Shown here in pieces: positions 35,006-44,650 of a DNA stretch of 64,000 nucleotides. Numbering within the stretch: the stretch's first letter is position 1; the number at the start of each line of letters is the position of its first letter. Source of the stretch: Campylobacter concisus (GTDB lineage: Bacteria; Campylobacterota; Campylobacteria; Campylobacterales; Campylobacteraceae); NCBI RefSeq assembly GCF_003048775.2, contig NZ_CP049272.1, positions 124,001 through 188,000 on the forward strand, given 5' to 3'. Both the position numbers and the translations under genes were made by a program. Below the pieces are notes generated by a model. That model was not told the DNA's origin, did not search any database, and saw nothing but the letters and a program-made list of their open reading frames with translations.

Positions 35006-35955
35006 GATATGTAATAAGAAAAATAAACGATATAAGGCTTTTAATCGCTCAAGTTGTATTAAACAAGGATATTATTCCTACTTCAATATATATAGAGCCA
35101 ACAAATATCTGTAATGCAAATTGTATTTTTTGTGCATATCAATTTTATAAAGCACCAAAGAAAGTAATGGATTTGGATATGTTGGAAGTAATTTTAATCG
35201 AAGCTAAAAAACTTCAGATAAAAAGGTTAGATTTAACGCCATTTGCTGGTGATATACTTACAGATAAGAATATATTAGATAAAATTGAATTAATAAAAAA
35301 GTATAATTTTGAATCCGTTTGTACATATACAAATCTATTAAATTTGCATAAAATAGATGTTGATAGATTACTATTATCTGGTCTAACAGAAATTTATATT
35401 TCCGCTTCACCTTTAGATAAAGATTTGCATAAAAAGATTTTTAGAAATAATAAATATAATTATTTTTTAGACAATTTGGTACTAATATTAGACAAATTTA
35501 ATAATAATCAACATAAGACTGTTAAAAAGATAAATATAGAGTTTAGATCAAATATTCCTTTGAAGCAATGTTTGGAGTTGCCCGATTATTTAAATAAGGT
35601 TAAAAATTTAATTAATAAGGATATTACCGTTGGTTCAATGCAAGTGTTTGATAGTTGGATGGGAGCAATAGACCAAAATGACCTTTTAGAAGGTATGTAT
35701 ATAGCTAAACAAAATGGGATTAAAAGAATACCTTGTAGTAGGTTAAATAATATTCAAATACTGTCCAATGGTGATATAAGGGTATGTGGATGCAGATTTA
35801 ATAATCAAGCCAAAGAAGATATATTTTTATTAGGAAATATAAAAGACATATCTATATATAAAGCATATAATTCGGAAAAAGTAAGAAATATAAAGAAAAA
35901 ATTTATAATAGGTGATCCGCCCATAGAATGCCAAAAATGCTCATGGTATTCATAA
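34966..35955 (+). CDS. Radical SAM protein with SPASM-like C-terminal cysteines
   Basis: 329 residues. The cluster motif is Cys49-x3-Cys53-x2-Cys56 (EPTNICNANCIFCAY). The C-terminal auxiliary-cluster region has 'IPCSRLNNIQILSNGD', VCGC and ECQKCSW. Such enzymes modify sugars, peptides or other small molecules by radical chemistry. Here the flanking genes are glycan genes, so a sugar modification or export-linked step is possible, but the substrate cannot be named. ATG with AAGGA; overlaps wzx by 40 bases. Confidence 0.82.
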   Translation: MYDKVVNVFKNKLRYVIRKINDIRLLIAQVVLNKDIIPTSIYIEPTNICNANCIFCAYQFYKAPKKVMDLDMLEVILIEAKKLQIKRLDLTPFAGDILTDKNILDKIELIKKYNFESVCTYTNLLNLHKIDVDRLLLSGLTEIYISASPLDKDLHKKIFRNNKYNYFLDNLVLILDKFNNNQHKTVKKINIEFRSNIPLKQCLELPDYLNKVKNLINKDITVGSMQVFDSWMGAIDQNDLLEGMYIAKQNGIKRIPCSRLNNIQILSNGDIRVCGCRFNNQAKEDIFLLGNIKDISIYKAYNSEKVRNIKKKFIIGDPPIECQKCSWYS

Positions 35956-35973
35956 ATATAAAAAGGATTAAAA

Positions 35974-36705
35974 ATGCTAAAAAAAAATATTATAAAATTT
36001 TTACCAAAAGCAGTAAAAGAAAAAATTATTGAGTTTAGAAATAATAATTTAGACGGGTATGCTATAAAGTCATATTCTCAAGAGGGTGAAGATATGATTT
36101 TGAAAAGGTTGTTCGGAGGACAGAAATTTGGTTTTTATGTAGATGTAGGCGCCCATCATCCCAAGCGTTTTTCAAATACATATTATTTTTATAAAAAAGG
36201 ATGGAGTGGTATTAATATAGATGCCATGCCAGGGAGTATGATTGCTTTTGATAAATTTCGTCCAAGAGATATAAATATAGAAAAGCCAATATCTGACAAA
36301 AAACAAATTTTAACCTACTACGCCTTTAATGAACCTGCTTTAAATACTTTTTCAAAGGAGCTAGCAGTAGAGTATGAAAAGGAAAATTATTTTATAAAAT
36401 TTACAAGAGATATTGAAACTACAACACTTGAGGATATTCTTGATAGAAATTTACCAAGAAACCAGGATATAGATTTTTTATCAGTAGACGTTGAAGGGCT
36501 GGATCTTATGGTCTTAAGATCAAATAACTTTGAAAAATACAAACCAAAAATAGTTTTGATAGAAATTCTAGGAAATAGCTTTAGTGAAATTGAAAACAAT
36601 AAAATAGCTGATTATTTAAGGCAATATGGCTATTCTATCTTTGCAAAGACTGTTAATACTGTATTTTTTGTAAACAATAGTTTTAAAAAAGATAAGCTTT
36701 TATAG
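35974..36705 (+). CDS. FkbM-family methyltransferase 1
   Basis: 243 residues. The AdoMet-binding region reads 'FGFYVDVGAHHPKRFSNTYYFY', with 'GWSGINIDAMP' and 'IDFLSVDVEGLDLMVLRSNN' as in FkbM enzymes that O-methylate sugars. Its codons 3-5 contain a run of nine A, which could slip. AAAGGA ribosome site. A second FkbM-like gene lies at 43.8 kb. Confidence 0.85.
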   Translation: MLKKNIIKFLPKAVKEKIIEFRNNNLDGYAIKSYSQEGEDMILKRLFGGQKFGFYVDVGAHHPKRFSNTYYFYKKGWSGINIDAMPGSMIAFDKFRPRDINIEKPISDKKQILTYYAFNEPALNTFSKELAVEYEKENYFIKFTRDIETTTLEDILDRNLPRNQDIDFLSVDVEGLDLMVLRSNNFEKYKPKIVLIEILGNSFSEIENNKIADYLRQYGYSIFAKTVNTVFFVNNSFKKDKLL

Positions 36706-36767
36706 ACTTGTAGTTTAATATTTGTATTGGTTTATAAGATAATTATATGAAGGATCTGTAAAAGTAT

Positions 36768-38627
36768 ATGTGTGGAATATTAGGAACGATACCATCTTCA
36801 AATGAAACTAAATTTAAAAGTGCGTTAAATAGATTAGAGCATAGGGGTCCTGATGGTTTTGGGATAGAAACAATTGAAAATAGTATTACATTGGGACATA
36901 GAAGACTGGCTATTGTGGATTTGTCAGATGGCGCTCATCAGCCAATGTATGATAAAACAAAAAGATACTGTGTAATTTTTAATGGTGAGATATATAATTT
37001 TTTGGAAATTAAGAAAGAGTTAGAAGCAAAAGGGCATGCATTTTGTTCATCATCGGATACAGAAGTTTTGCTTTATTCTTATATAGAGTGGGGTGAAGAG
37101 TGTGTCTTAAAATTTAATGGAATGTGGGCTTTTGCTATATGGGATAATCAAAAAAAAGAGCTTTTTTTATCCAGAGATAGATTTGGTAAAAAACCACTTT
37201 TTTATGCCTCAACTGATGGTAAATTTATATTTGCCTCAGAAATGAAGGCCATCTATCCATTTTTAAAAGAAATAAGACCATCACAAGATTTTCACTGGAT
37301 GAAAGATAATATTTTTTCATATGAAGCAACTGAAAAATGTTTGATAGATGGAATTAAAAGATTTCCGTTTGGACATAATGGAATTTATAAAAATGGAAAT
37401 TTAAAAATAAAAAGATATTGGAACACGCTTGATAATATTGTGGAGCCACCAAAAACATATGATGCTCAAGTAGAGCGATTTAGGGAATTGTTTTTAGACG
37501 CTTGTAAGATTAGGATGAGAGCAGATGTATCCATAGGAACAGCCCTTAGTGGAGGGCTTGATAGTAGTGCAACTATTTCAGCTATGGCTCATCTATCAAA
37601 ATCTTATGTTGATTATGGCAAGAATGACTGGCAACATGCTTTTGTTGCATCTTTTCCAGGTACTCCACTTGATGAATCACATTTTGCAAAAATAGTTGTT
37701 GATCATATAGGAATTGAAGCTACCTATATAAACATTGAGCCTCTTAAGTATTGGGATAACCTAGAAAAATATTTTTATATGTTTGAGGATTTATATATAA
37801 CTAGCCCGATACCAATGATGGCTACATATGGAGCTGTAAAAAAACATGGAACGACAGTGACATTAGATGGGCATGGAGCAGATGAGCTTTTTAGTGGCTA
37901 TGGACATTTAGTTGAAGCCTTATGGAATAGTAAATTTTCGATAAAAAATAGTATTGACATACTTAATACCTATCAAGAGACATTGGGTAATGGAACACAG
38001 TTTGATAGGAATAGTAATTTTAATATATATGTTAAATTTATGATAAAGAAAATAGCAAAAATAATTTTTGGAAAAGAAATTAGGTCAAAAGATGCCAACC
38101 ATAAAAATTTTAAAAAACTTGATAGCTTTTCTCAGCAACTATATATAATTTTTCATGAAACAATATTGCCAACCTTGCTTAGGAATTATGATAGGTATTC
38201 TATGACAAATAGCGTAGAGATAAGGATGCCTTTTATGGATCACAGGATCGTCTCTTTTGTAACCTCTTTGCCGTATTCTAGTAAATTTGGAAATGGCTAT
38301 ACAAAAAAGCTCATAAGAGATGCCATAGATCCTTATATGCCAAAAGAGATAACATGGAGAAAGTCTAAGATTGGATTTAACTCTCCAATAGTTGATTGGA
38401 TGCAGGGTGATTTAAAGGAATGGTTTTTGGATACGGTTCACGAAAAAGGCTTTATGGAATCTAGCTTGATAGACAATCCATCTGATCTTCAAAGTCAAAT
38501 TTTGAGTATCGTAAATAAAAATACAAATAGCTATGTGTTGGCTGAAAATTCTTGGAAGAATTTAACACCATATATTTGGGAAAAAGCAATTAAAAAATTT
38601 GGAGCCGGCAATAATGCAACAAATTGA
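36768..38627 (+). CDS. Glutamine-hydrolysing asparagine synthase-like amidotransferase
   Basis: 619 residues. N-terminal glutaminase with Cys2 nucleophile (MCGILGTIP), 'RLEHRGPDGFG' and GEIYNF. The C-terminal synthase domain has the ATP loop SGGLDSSATI and 'RYSMTNSVEIRMPFMDHRIV'. In glycan loci such AsnB-like proteins usually amidate a uronic acid or similar sugar carboxyl rather than make asparagine. Preceded by 62 bases; the next gene starts inside its 3' end. Confidence 0.87.
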   Translation: MCGILGTIPSSNETKFKSALNRLEHRGPDGFGIETIENSITLGHRRLAIVDLSDGAHQPMYDKTKRYCVIFNGEIYNFLEIKKELEAKGHAFCSSSDTEVLLYSYIEWGEECVLKFNGMWAFAIWDNQKKELFLSRDRFGKKPLFYASTDGKFIFASEMKAIYPFLKEIRPSQDFHWMKDNIFSYEATEKCLIDGIKRFPFGHNGIYKNGNLKIKRYWNTLDNIVEPPKTYDAQVERFRELFLDACKIRMRADVSIGTALSGGLDSSATISAMAHLSKSYVDYGKNDWQHAFVASFPGTPLDESHFAKIVVDHIGIEATYINIEPLKYWDNLEKYFYMFEDLYITSPIPMMATYGAVKKHGTTVTLDGHGADELFSGYGHLVEALWNSKFSIKNSIDILNTYQETLGNGTQFDRNSNFNIYVKFMIKKIAKIIFGKEIRSKDANHKNFKKLDSFSQQLYIIFHETILPTLLRNYDRYSMTNSVEIRMPFMDHRIVSFVTSLPYSSKFGNGYTKKLIRDAIDPYMPKEITWRKSKIGFNSPIVDWMQGDLKEWFLDTVHEKGFMESSLIDNPSDLQSQILSIVNKNTNSYVLAENSWKNLTPYIWEKAIKKFGAGNNATN

Positions 38628-40233
38628 TATAAAATCGTATAATTTAGCACCAATAGTGCTATTTGTCTATAATAGATTAGATCATACAAAGCAGACTATA
38701 GAAGCTTTGCAAAAAAATGAAATTTCAAACAAAAGTGATCTTTTTATATATTCTGATGCGGCTAAAAACGAAGGGTCAAAACAAAAAGTAGCAGAGGTAA
38801 GAGAATATATAAAAAGTATAAATGGATTTAAAAATATTACAATCATTGAAAGAGAAAAAAACTATGGTCTTGCAAATAGTATCATAGACGGTGTTACAAA
38901 AATTGTAAATGAATATGGCAAAATAATTGTTCTTGAGGATGACTTAATAACAAGTCCGAATTTTTTAAAGTTTATGAACGAGGCGTTGGAAATTTATAAA
39001 AATGAGGACAAAGTATACAGTGTTACTGGATATTCTTTTACTGATAATATATCGGATATCGAAAGTAGCTATTTTTTGAAACTTACTAGCTCTTGGAGCT
39101 GGGGTACTTGGGCGGATAGATGGCAACAATTTAAACGAGATAAAAAAGATCTGGAGCAAATTATCAGTAGCTCAATACAAGAAAAAAATATTTTTAACTT
39201 TGATGATTCTTATGATTATATCAGTATGGCTAAGATGCAGGTCTATGGGAAAATAGATTCGTGGGCGATTTATTGGTATCTATGTTTATTTAAACAACAA
39301 GGACTTACATTATATCCTGCTAAGAAGTTGGTGAAAAATATTGGGTTTGATGGAAGTGGAACTCATTGCTCTTTCTCAGAACATGAGGACGAACTAGTAA
39401 ATTTTTATCCTAGTTTTACAAAAGATATTGTTGAAAAAACAATAAATAGAAATATAGTGTCTAGTATATTAAGAGAAAAAAATAAAACAACCATAAAAAG
39501 AAAAATAATAAATAAACTAAAAAAACATTTATCTCAAAAGCAAAAACAGATTTTATTAATACTATTTTCGAAGGCACAATTGCTCTTTCATAAAAAAGAT
39601 ATAGGCAAAAATACATATATTGATAAAACGGTTAATGTATTTGGATGGGAGAGTGTTAGTATTGGTTCAAATACCCTCATAGGAGAGTGGTCGTGGCTAA
39701 ATGTAAATGGACGAATTAAGAATTTTAAACATATTAAAATAGGCGATTATTGTTATTTAGGACGGAGAAATCTTTTAAGTTCAAGTAAGGAGCTTATTAT
39801 TAGTGATTATGTAATGACTAATAATGACTGTAAATTTCTTGGAAGTAATCATATATACAAGGATCCAATGGAGCCATATATAGCAACCGGAACAACAAAT
39901 GACGATACATTAAAAATAGGGGCCAATGTTTGGATAGGTGCTGGCGTGATAGTCCTTGGAGCAGTTAGTGTAGGCCATGGCTCTATCATAGGTGCCGGAA
40001 GTATTGTTACAAAAGATATTCCGCCATTTAGCATTGCTGTTGGTAATCCTTGTAGGGCAATAAAAAGATTCGATTTTAAAACAAACCAATGGAGAAGAGT
40101 AGAAAATTTTGATATAAATTTAGAGAAACTTATGCCAAGCGAAGAAGAATATTTAAAAATATTACAAAAGAATAGGCCAAATATTAATATGCCTATAATG
40201 GCGGCTACTTCTAGATATGGGGATTTGATTTGA
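38614..40233 (+). CDS. Fusion: glycosyltransferase plus hexapeptide acyltransferase
   Basis: 539 residues. Residues about 1-300 form a GT-A-type glycosyltransferase ('APIVLFVYNRLDHTKQTIEAL', 'GKIIVLEDDLITSPNFLKFM', 'SWSWGTWADRW'). Residues about 335-510 are a left-handed beta-helix acyltransferase with hexapeptide repeats ('IGANVWIGAGVIVLGAVSVG', 'GAGSIVTKDIPPFSIAVGNP'). One protein would thus add and acylate a sugar. I use ATG 38614, nine bases after GGAG; the frame is open to a TTG at 38599. It overlaps the asparagine synthase gene by 14 bases. Confidence 0.85.
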   Translation: MQQIDIKSYNLAPIVLFVYNRLDHTKQTIEALQKNEISNKSDLFIYSDAAKNEGSKQKVAEVREYIKSINGFKNITIIEREKNYGLANSIIDGVTKIVNEYGKIIVLEDDLITSPNFLKFMNEALEIYKNEDKVYSVTGYSFTDNISDIESSYFLKLTSSWSWGTWADRWQQFKRDKKDLEQIISSSIQEKNIFNFDDSYDYISMAKMQVYGKIDSWAIYWYLCLFKQQGLTLYPAKKLVKNIGFDGSGTHCSFSEHEDELVNFYPSFTKDIVEKTINRNIVSSILREKNKTTIKRKIINKLKKHLSQKQKQILLILFSKAQLLFHKKDIGKNTYIDKTVNVFGWESVSIGSNTLIGEWSWLNVNGRIKNFKHIKIGDYCYLGRRNLLSSSKELIISDYVMTNNDCKFLGSNHIYKDPMEPYIATGTTNDDTLKIGANVWIGAGVIVLGAVSVGHGSIIGAGSIVTKDIPPFSIAVGNPCRAIKRFDFKTNQWRRVENFDINLEKLMPSEEEYLKILQKNRPNINMPIMAATSRYGDLI

Positions 40234-41009
40234 ATTGTAAAATATGTAATGGTCCTACTAAGAAATTTGATAACGGCTTTATTTTAAATAAATATTATAT
40301 TGACTACTTTCAATGTGAGAAGTGTGGTTTTGTGCAAACAGAGAGCCCATACTGGCTTAAAGAGTCTTATAGTGATGCTATTAGTGTATCTGATACTGGA
40401 GTTATGTCAAGAAATATTATTTTTTCCAAACTAGCTACTATTATGATGTCTTTGTGTGTAAATACAAAACGTGATTTTTTGGATTATGGCGGAGGATATG
40501 GCATTTTTACACGGATAATGCGTGATAATGGCTTTAATTTTTATTGGTATGATAAGTATGCTATAAATTTAGTTGCCAGAGGATTTGAAGGCAGCATATC
40601 TGAGAAAAAGTATGAAGCTATAACTTCTTTTGAAAATTTTGAACATTTTGAAAATCCGATAGAAGAAATAGAAAAAATATTTAGCTTAACAGATTTTGTA
40701 CTCTTCTCAACAGAACTAATAACGGTACCTGCACCATCCACTAATAACTGGTGGTATTATTGTCTTGAACATGGACAACATATATCTATATTTTCGAATA
40801 AAACATTAGAGTATATAGCTAAAAAGTATGGTTATAATCTTATAAGCAATGGAAGAAATTTACATATATTTTCTAAAAAAAAATTAAATAACAGGATATT
40901 TTTATTGGAGAAAATCATTAGAAAGTTAAAGCTTGAAAATTTTTTTAAGAAAAAGCCAAAAACAGATAGCGATATGAATATGATGATTGAAAAGATGAAA
41001 ATGGTATGA
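40230..41009 (+). CDS. SAM-dependent methyltransferase with N-terminal zinc-ribbon cysteines
   Basis: 259 residues. CKIC near the start and CEKC near residue 30 look like a small zinc ribbon, common in sugar C-methyltransferase-like proteins. The AdoMet motif is LDYGGGYGIFTRIM, followed by 'AITSFENFEHFENP'. The TTG start overlaps the stop of the preceding gene (TTGA). Acts on a nucleotide sugar or lipid-linked glycan by context. Confidence 0.8.
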   Translation: MNCKICNGPTKKFDNGFILNKYYIDYFQCEKCGFVQTESPYWLKESYSDAISVSDTGVMSRNIIFSKLATIMMSLCVNTKRDFLDYGGGYGIFTRIMRDNGFNFYWYDKYAINLVARGFEGSISEKKYEAITSFENFEHFENPIEEIEKIFSLTDFVLFSTELITVPAPSTNNWWYYCLEHGQHISIFSNKTLEYIAKKYGYNLISNGRNLHIFSKKKLNNRIFLLEKIIRKLKLENFFKKKPKTDSDMNMMIEKMKMV

Positions 41010-41923
41010 AAAAAATATTAATTACTGGAGCCAAGGGTTTTTTAGGTTCAAGCATAGCAAATCATTTTAAAGCTCTAGGATATCAGACATATGGTATAGG
41101 ACACGGCGGACTGTCTATAGAAGAGTCAAAAGAGATCGGGCTTGACTATTGGAAAAAGGATGATGTGTCGATAAAGTCAATTTTGGAATTCGAACAAGTC
41201 TTTGATGTTATAGTGCATTGTGGCGGTAGTGGCTCTGTCGGTTTTTCTGTTAAATGTCCATACGAAGATTTTAAAAAAACAGTAAATGGTACACTTGAAG
41301 TTTTAGAATATATGAGGGTGTACAACAATAATTCCCATCTTATCTACCCATCAAGTCCAGCGGTACAAGGCGAATGTGAGGATAAGCCGATTGTAGAAGA
41401 GTATTTTGGAAGACCAGTTTCTCCTTATGGGTATCATAAAAAAATAGCTGAGGACCTGTGTCAGAGTTATAGCGAAAAATTTGATTTAAATATTTCCATA
41501 GTAAGACTCTTTTCAGTATACGGAAATGGTCTTAAGAAGCAGTTACTTTGGGATGCTTGCCAAAAAATATTAGATAGTAGTAACGAAGCTGTCTTTTGGG
41601 GTACAGGGAAAGAGACAAGGGATTTTATACACATAAGTGATGTTTTGCGTTTAGTTGATATGTTGTTAAAAAAAGATGAGAAATTTTATATCATAAACGG
41701 TGGAACTGGTGTAAAGCATACCATAAAAGATGTAGTAGAAATGATAAGAAATCTAGTAAATCCAAATATTAATATAAAATTTAATAATCAAGAAAATGTT
41801 GGTAACCCAATATACTACTGGGCGGATACACACAAATTAGAGAAAAATGGCTTTAAGGCGGATAAAAATTTAAAACAAGAGATAATAAACTATGTAGAGT
41901 GGATAAAGAGGCTAGATGATTAA
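41006..41923 (+). CDS. NAD-dependent sugar epimerase/dehydratase
   Basis: 305 residues, extended SDR fold. Nucleotide motif GAKGFLGSSIA, 'LIYPSSPAVQGE', YxxxK in 'SPYGYHKKIAED', and the substrate-side 'GTGKETRDFIHISDVLRL'. Makes or remodels a nucleotide sugar; exact reaction unknown. Overlaps its neighbours by 4 and 8 bases. Confidence 0.86.
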   Translation: MKKILITGAKGFLGSSIANHFKALGYQTYGIGHGGLSIEESKEIGLDYWKKDDVSIKSILEFEQVFDVIVHCGGSGSVGFSVKCPYEDFKKTVNGTLEVLEYMRVYNNNSHLIYPSSPAVQGECEDKPIVEEYFGRPVSPYGYHKKIAEDLCQSYSEKFDLNISIVRLFSVYGNGLKKQLLWDACQKILDSSNEAVFWGTGKETRDFIHISDVLRLVDMLLKKDEKFYIINGGTGVKHTIKDVVEMIRNLVNPNINIKFNNQENVGNPIYYWADTHKLEKNGFKADKNLKQEIINYVEWIKRLDD

Positions 41924-43070
41924 AGTTGGATTTATAGGTTGCGTTTCAAAAGAGTGGATGGGTGGATTAAACTATTTTAAAAACTTGCTTTTTGCTATAA
42001 ATTCTGTAGAAAAAAAAGAGCTTGAAGTATTTGTTTTTGTTGGTAAAAAAATAGATATAGAAACAAAAAGAATGTTTCAAGAATATGCAACTGTAATAGA
42101 AGATAGCGTATTTGACAGAAAAAGTATAAAATGGTTTCTTAGTAAAATAGAAAAAAAAATATTTAAAACGAATATTTTGCTCGAAAATATCCTTAAAAAA
42201 CATAATATACAAATACTTTCTCACGCAGCTATAACAAATTTAAAAAATGTAAAAACTATAAATTGGATACCTGATTTTCAACATATTCATTTACCTCAAA
42301 TGTTTTCTGAAAAAGAGATACGAAATAGGAATAATGATTTTTTAAAGTTAATAAGAGATAGTGATCTAATTGTTCTTAGTAGTTTTGATGCATTAAAAGA
42401 TATGAAAAAATTTGCACCTAATTATGAAGACAAGGCAAGAGTTTTGCAATTTGTTTCGCAACCAAATAGTAGATATTTTGAACTAGGTGAACATGATAAA
42501 AGTTTGTTATTGCAAAAGTATGAAATAAAAGATGATTTTTTTTATATACCAAATCAATTTTGGAAGCATAAGAATCACATGATGATATTTGAAGCCATTA
42601 GTGAATTAAAAAAAGATGGCATTGAGATTAATATTGTTTGTACTGGGTATCTAGGTGATTATAGAAATAAAACATATATTGATGATACAAGGGAATTTAT
42701 AAAATCAAATAATCTTGAAGACAATATAAAACTTTTGGGACTCGTGGATTATGAAGATGTTTTTGCATTGATTAAATTCTCAAAAGCAGTAATAAATCCA
42801 TCTTTGTTTGAGGGTTGGAGTTCTACCGTCGAAGAGTGTAAAAGTGTAGGAAAAAATATGATCTTGTCTGATTTGGATGTGCATAAAGAACAATATCCAA
42901 ACGCAGCTTTTTTTAAAAGAGATAGTATTGAGTCTTTAAAAGAAGTACTAAAATTTTATAAGATAGAAAATGAGAGTAATGTAGAGCCATTAGAAGCAAG
43001 GACAAAAAAGTTTGCAAATATTTATGTATCAGTATGCAAAGAAGTTTTGAAAATGAATGAGAAAAAATAA
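41916..43070 (+). CDS. Glycosyltransferase (GT-B, GT4-like)
   Basis: 384 residues. The C-terminal donor-binding half has 'VINPSLFEGWSSTVEECKSV', with the Glu pair of GT4-type enzymes; N-terminal start 'VGFIGCVSKEWMGGLNYFKN'. Very AT-rich with runs of eight and nine A. Overlaps the next gene by 14 bases. Donor and acceptor unknown. Confidence 0.82.
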   Translation: MIKVGFIGCVSKEWMGGLNYFKNLLFAINSVEKKELEVFVFVGKKIDIETKRMFQEYATVIEDSVFDRKSIKWFLSKIEKKIFKTNILLENILKKHNIQILSHAAITNLKNVKTINWIPDFQHIHLPQMFSEKEIRNRNNDFLKLIRDSDLIVLSSFDALKDMKKFAPNYEDKARVLQFVSQPNSRYFELGEHDKSLLLQKYEIKDDFFYIPNQFWKHKNHMMIFEAISELKKDGIEINIVCTGYLGDYRNKTYIDDTREFIKSNNLEDNIKLLGLVDYEDVFALIKFSKAVINPSLFEGWSSTVEECKSVGKNMILSDLDVHKEQYPNAAFFKRDSIESLKEVLKFYKIENESNVEPLEARTKKFANIYVSVCKEVLKMNEKK

Positions 43071-43872
43071 TAATAGAAAAGATAATTTTAACATGAATTA
43101 TTTAGAAGCATCTAATAATAAGCCTATGATTTCTATCATAACAGTCGTTTTTAATGGTGAGAAATATTTAGAGCAAACTATTAAAAGTATCATAAATCAG
43201 ACTTATAAAAATTTTGAATACATCATAATAGATGGTGGAAGTACTGATGGTACTTTAGAAATTATAAAAAAATATGAAGACAAAATATCATATTGGATTA
43301 GCGAAAAAGATAAGGGCATAAGCGATGCTTTTAATAAGGGTGTAATGGCTGCAAAAGGTGATTATATAAATTTTCAAGGTGATGGCGATGGGTTTTTATC
43401 TAGTGAAACTTTAGAAGAGATTTTTAAAGATATAAAGGTTGGAGAATTATCTATAATAAGCACAAGGATACAAAGAGTGGACGAAGATGGAAATAAAATT
43501 TATAGGTCTAAATTTGTAAAGAATTTTGATAAAAGATCACTGCTATTTAGGATGTCCTTGCCGCATCAGGGATTGTTTGTACCAAGGAGCTATTTTGAAA
43601 AATATGGACTTTTTGATCTAAATAATAAATTTTGTATGGACTATGAGCATTTGCTTCGAAGTTATCGAAATTTTCCAAGCGTTATAACTAAAGATATCGT
43701 TTCTGCCAGATGGCGAGATGACGGCATTGGGAATGGAAGAACTCTGGAGATATTTAAAGAGTATGATAAGATAAAAAGAGATAATAAAGTAGCCAGTGCA
43801 TTAGTTTTGGATCTAATTAAATATTGGATTTTATTTAAATACTATGTCAAAAGGTTTATTGGGAGATCATGA
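43057..43872 (+). CDS. Family 2 glycosyltransferase (GT-A)
   Basis: 271 residues. The nucleotide-binding start 'SIITVVFNGEKYLEQTIKSI' and 'YIIIDGGSTDGTLEII' are typical GT2, followed by ISDAFNKG and 'QGDGDGF' at the usual DxD place. The first 12 codons may be untranslated; an inner ATG at 43093 is possible. No clear ribosome site at either. Confidence 0.84.
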   Translation: MRKNNNRKDNFNMNYLEASNNKPMISIITVVFNGEKYLEQTIKSIINQTYKNFEYIIIDGGSTDGTLEIIKKYEDKISYWISEKDKGISDAFNKGVMAAKGDYINFQGDGDGFLSSETLEEIFKDIKVGELSIISTRIQRVDEDGNKIYRSKFVKNFDKRSLLFRMSLPHQGLFVPRSYFEKYGLFDLNNKFCMDYEHLLRSYRNFPSVITKDIVSARWRDDGIGNGRTLEIFKEYDKIKRDNKVASALVLDLIKYWILFKYYVKRFIGRS

Positions 43873-44650
43873 AATGCTAAATGTATTAAAATATATATGG
43901 AATAAAAATAATGGTATATATAAAATAAAATATTTGTTTATTGGCATATCTTTTCAAATTTTTAAAAGATTATCAAAAAAGATAATATCAAAGACCATTT
44001 TTAATGGCAAAAATATTTTTTTATATCCTAATTGCAATGTGTCGAGCATGTATGCATATACCGATATACCAGATAGAGAAGAAATTTTACTATTAAGAGA
44101 ATTTGCAAAGCAAAACAATTGCCAGAAATGCGGTAAAACTATATTTTTAGATATTGGTGCAAATATTGGTTCCTATAGTATCTCAATGATGGATGTTTGT
44201 GATAGTATTATAGCCTTTGAGCCACATCCATATACTTCCAAAAGATGTAAAATAAATTTTTTGCTAAATAATTTGGACGAAACACTTGTAAAACAATTGG
44301 CTCTATCAGATAGTATAGGTAGTGTTCATTTCTCAGATTATGGCGGGAGTTCAACTGTAAATCATATAATTCAAACGGAAGATGGCATAGAGGTACAAGC
44401 AATAACATTAGATAAATTTATCGTTGATAATAATTTTGCCCAAGATGATAGATATATAATAAAAATAGATGTTGAAGGCTTCGAAGAACAAGTGCTAAAG
44501 GGAGGAAGGAACTTTTTTACACAATATAATGTTCAAGCTATTGTATTTGAATGTTTTTCTCAAAATAGAGTATTTAATATATTAAAAACGTATGGTTTTA
44601 CAGAAATTAAAAAATTAAGTGAGAATAACTATTGTGCAACAAAGAGTTGA
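43844..44650 (+). CDS. FkbM-family methyltransferase 2
   Basis: 268 residues from the first ATG. A start at ATG 43874 (MLNVLKYIW) is as likely because GGGAG lies nine bases before it. FkbM features: 'IFLDIGANIGSYSISMMDVC', 'IIAFEPHPYTSKRCKIN' and 'IIKIDVEGFEEQVLKGG'. Differs widely from the first FkbM protein. Overlaps the preceding GT2 gene. Likely methylates a sugar hydroxyl. Confidence 0.83.
   Translation: MSKGLLGDHEMLNVLKYIWNKNNGIYKIKYLFIGISFQIFKRLSKKIISKTIFNGKNIFLYPNCNVSSMYAYTDIPDREEILLLREFAKQNNCQKCGKTIFLDIGANIGSYSISMMDVCDSIIAFEPHPYTSKRCKINFLLNNLDETLVKQLALSDSIGSVHFSDYGGSSTVNHIIQTEDGIEVQAITLDKFIVDNNFAQDDRYIIKIDVEGFEEQVLKGGRNFFTQYNVQAIVFECFSQNRVFNILKTYGFTEIKKLSENNYCATKS

Noticed and set aside
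35318-35333. TTTGTA-CATA-TACAAA palindrome similar to the adhesin operator
   Set aside because: It lies inside the radical SAM coding sequence and the arms are TTTGTA/TACAAA, not TTGTAC/GTACAA. Likely chance in AT-rich DNA.
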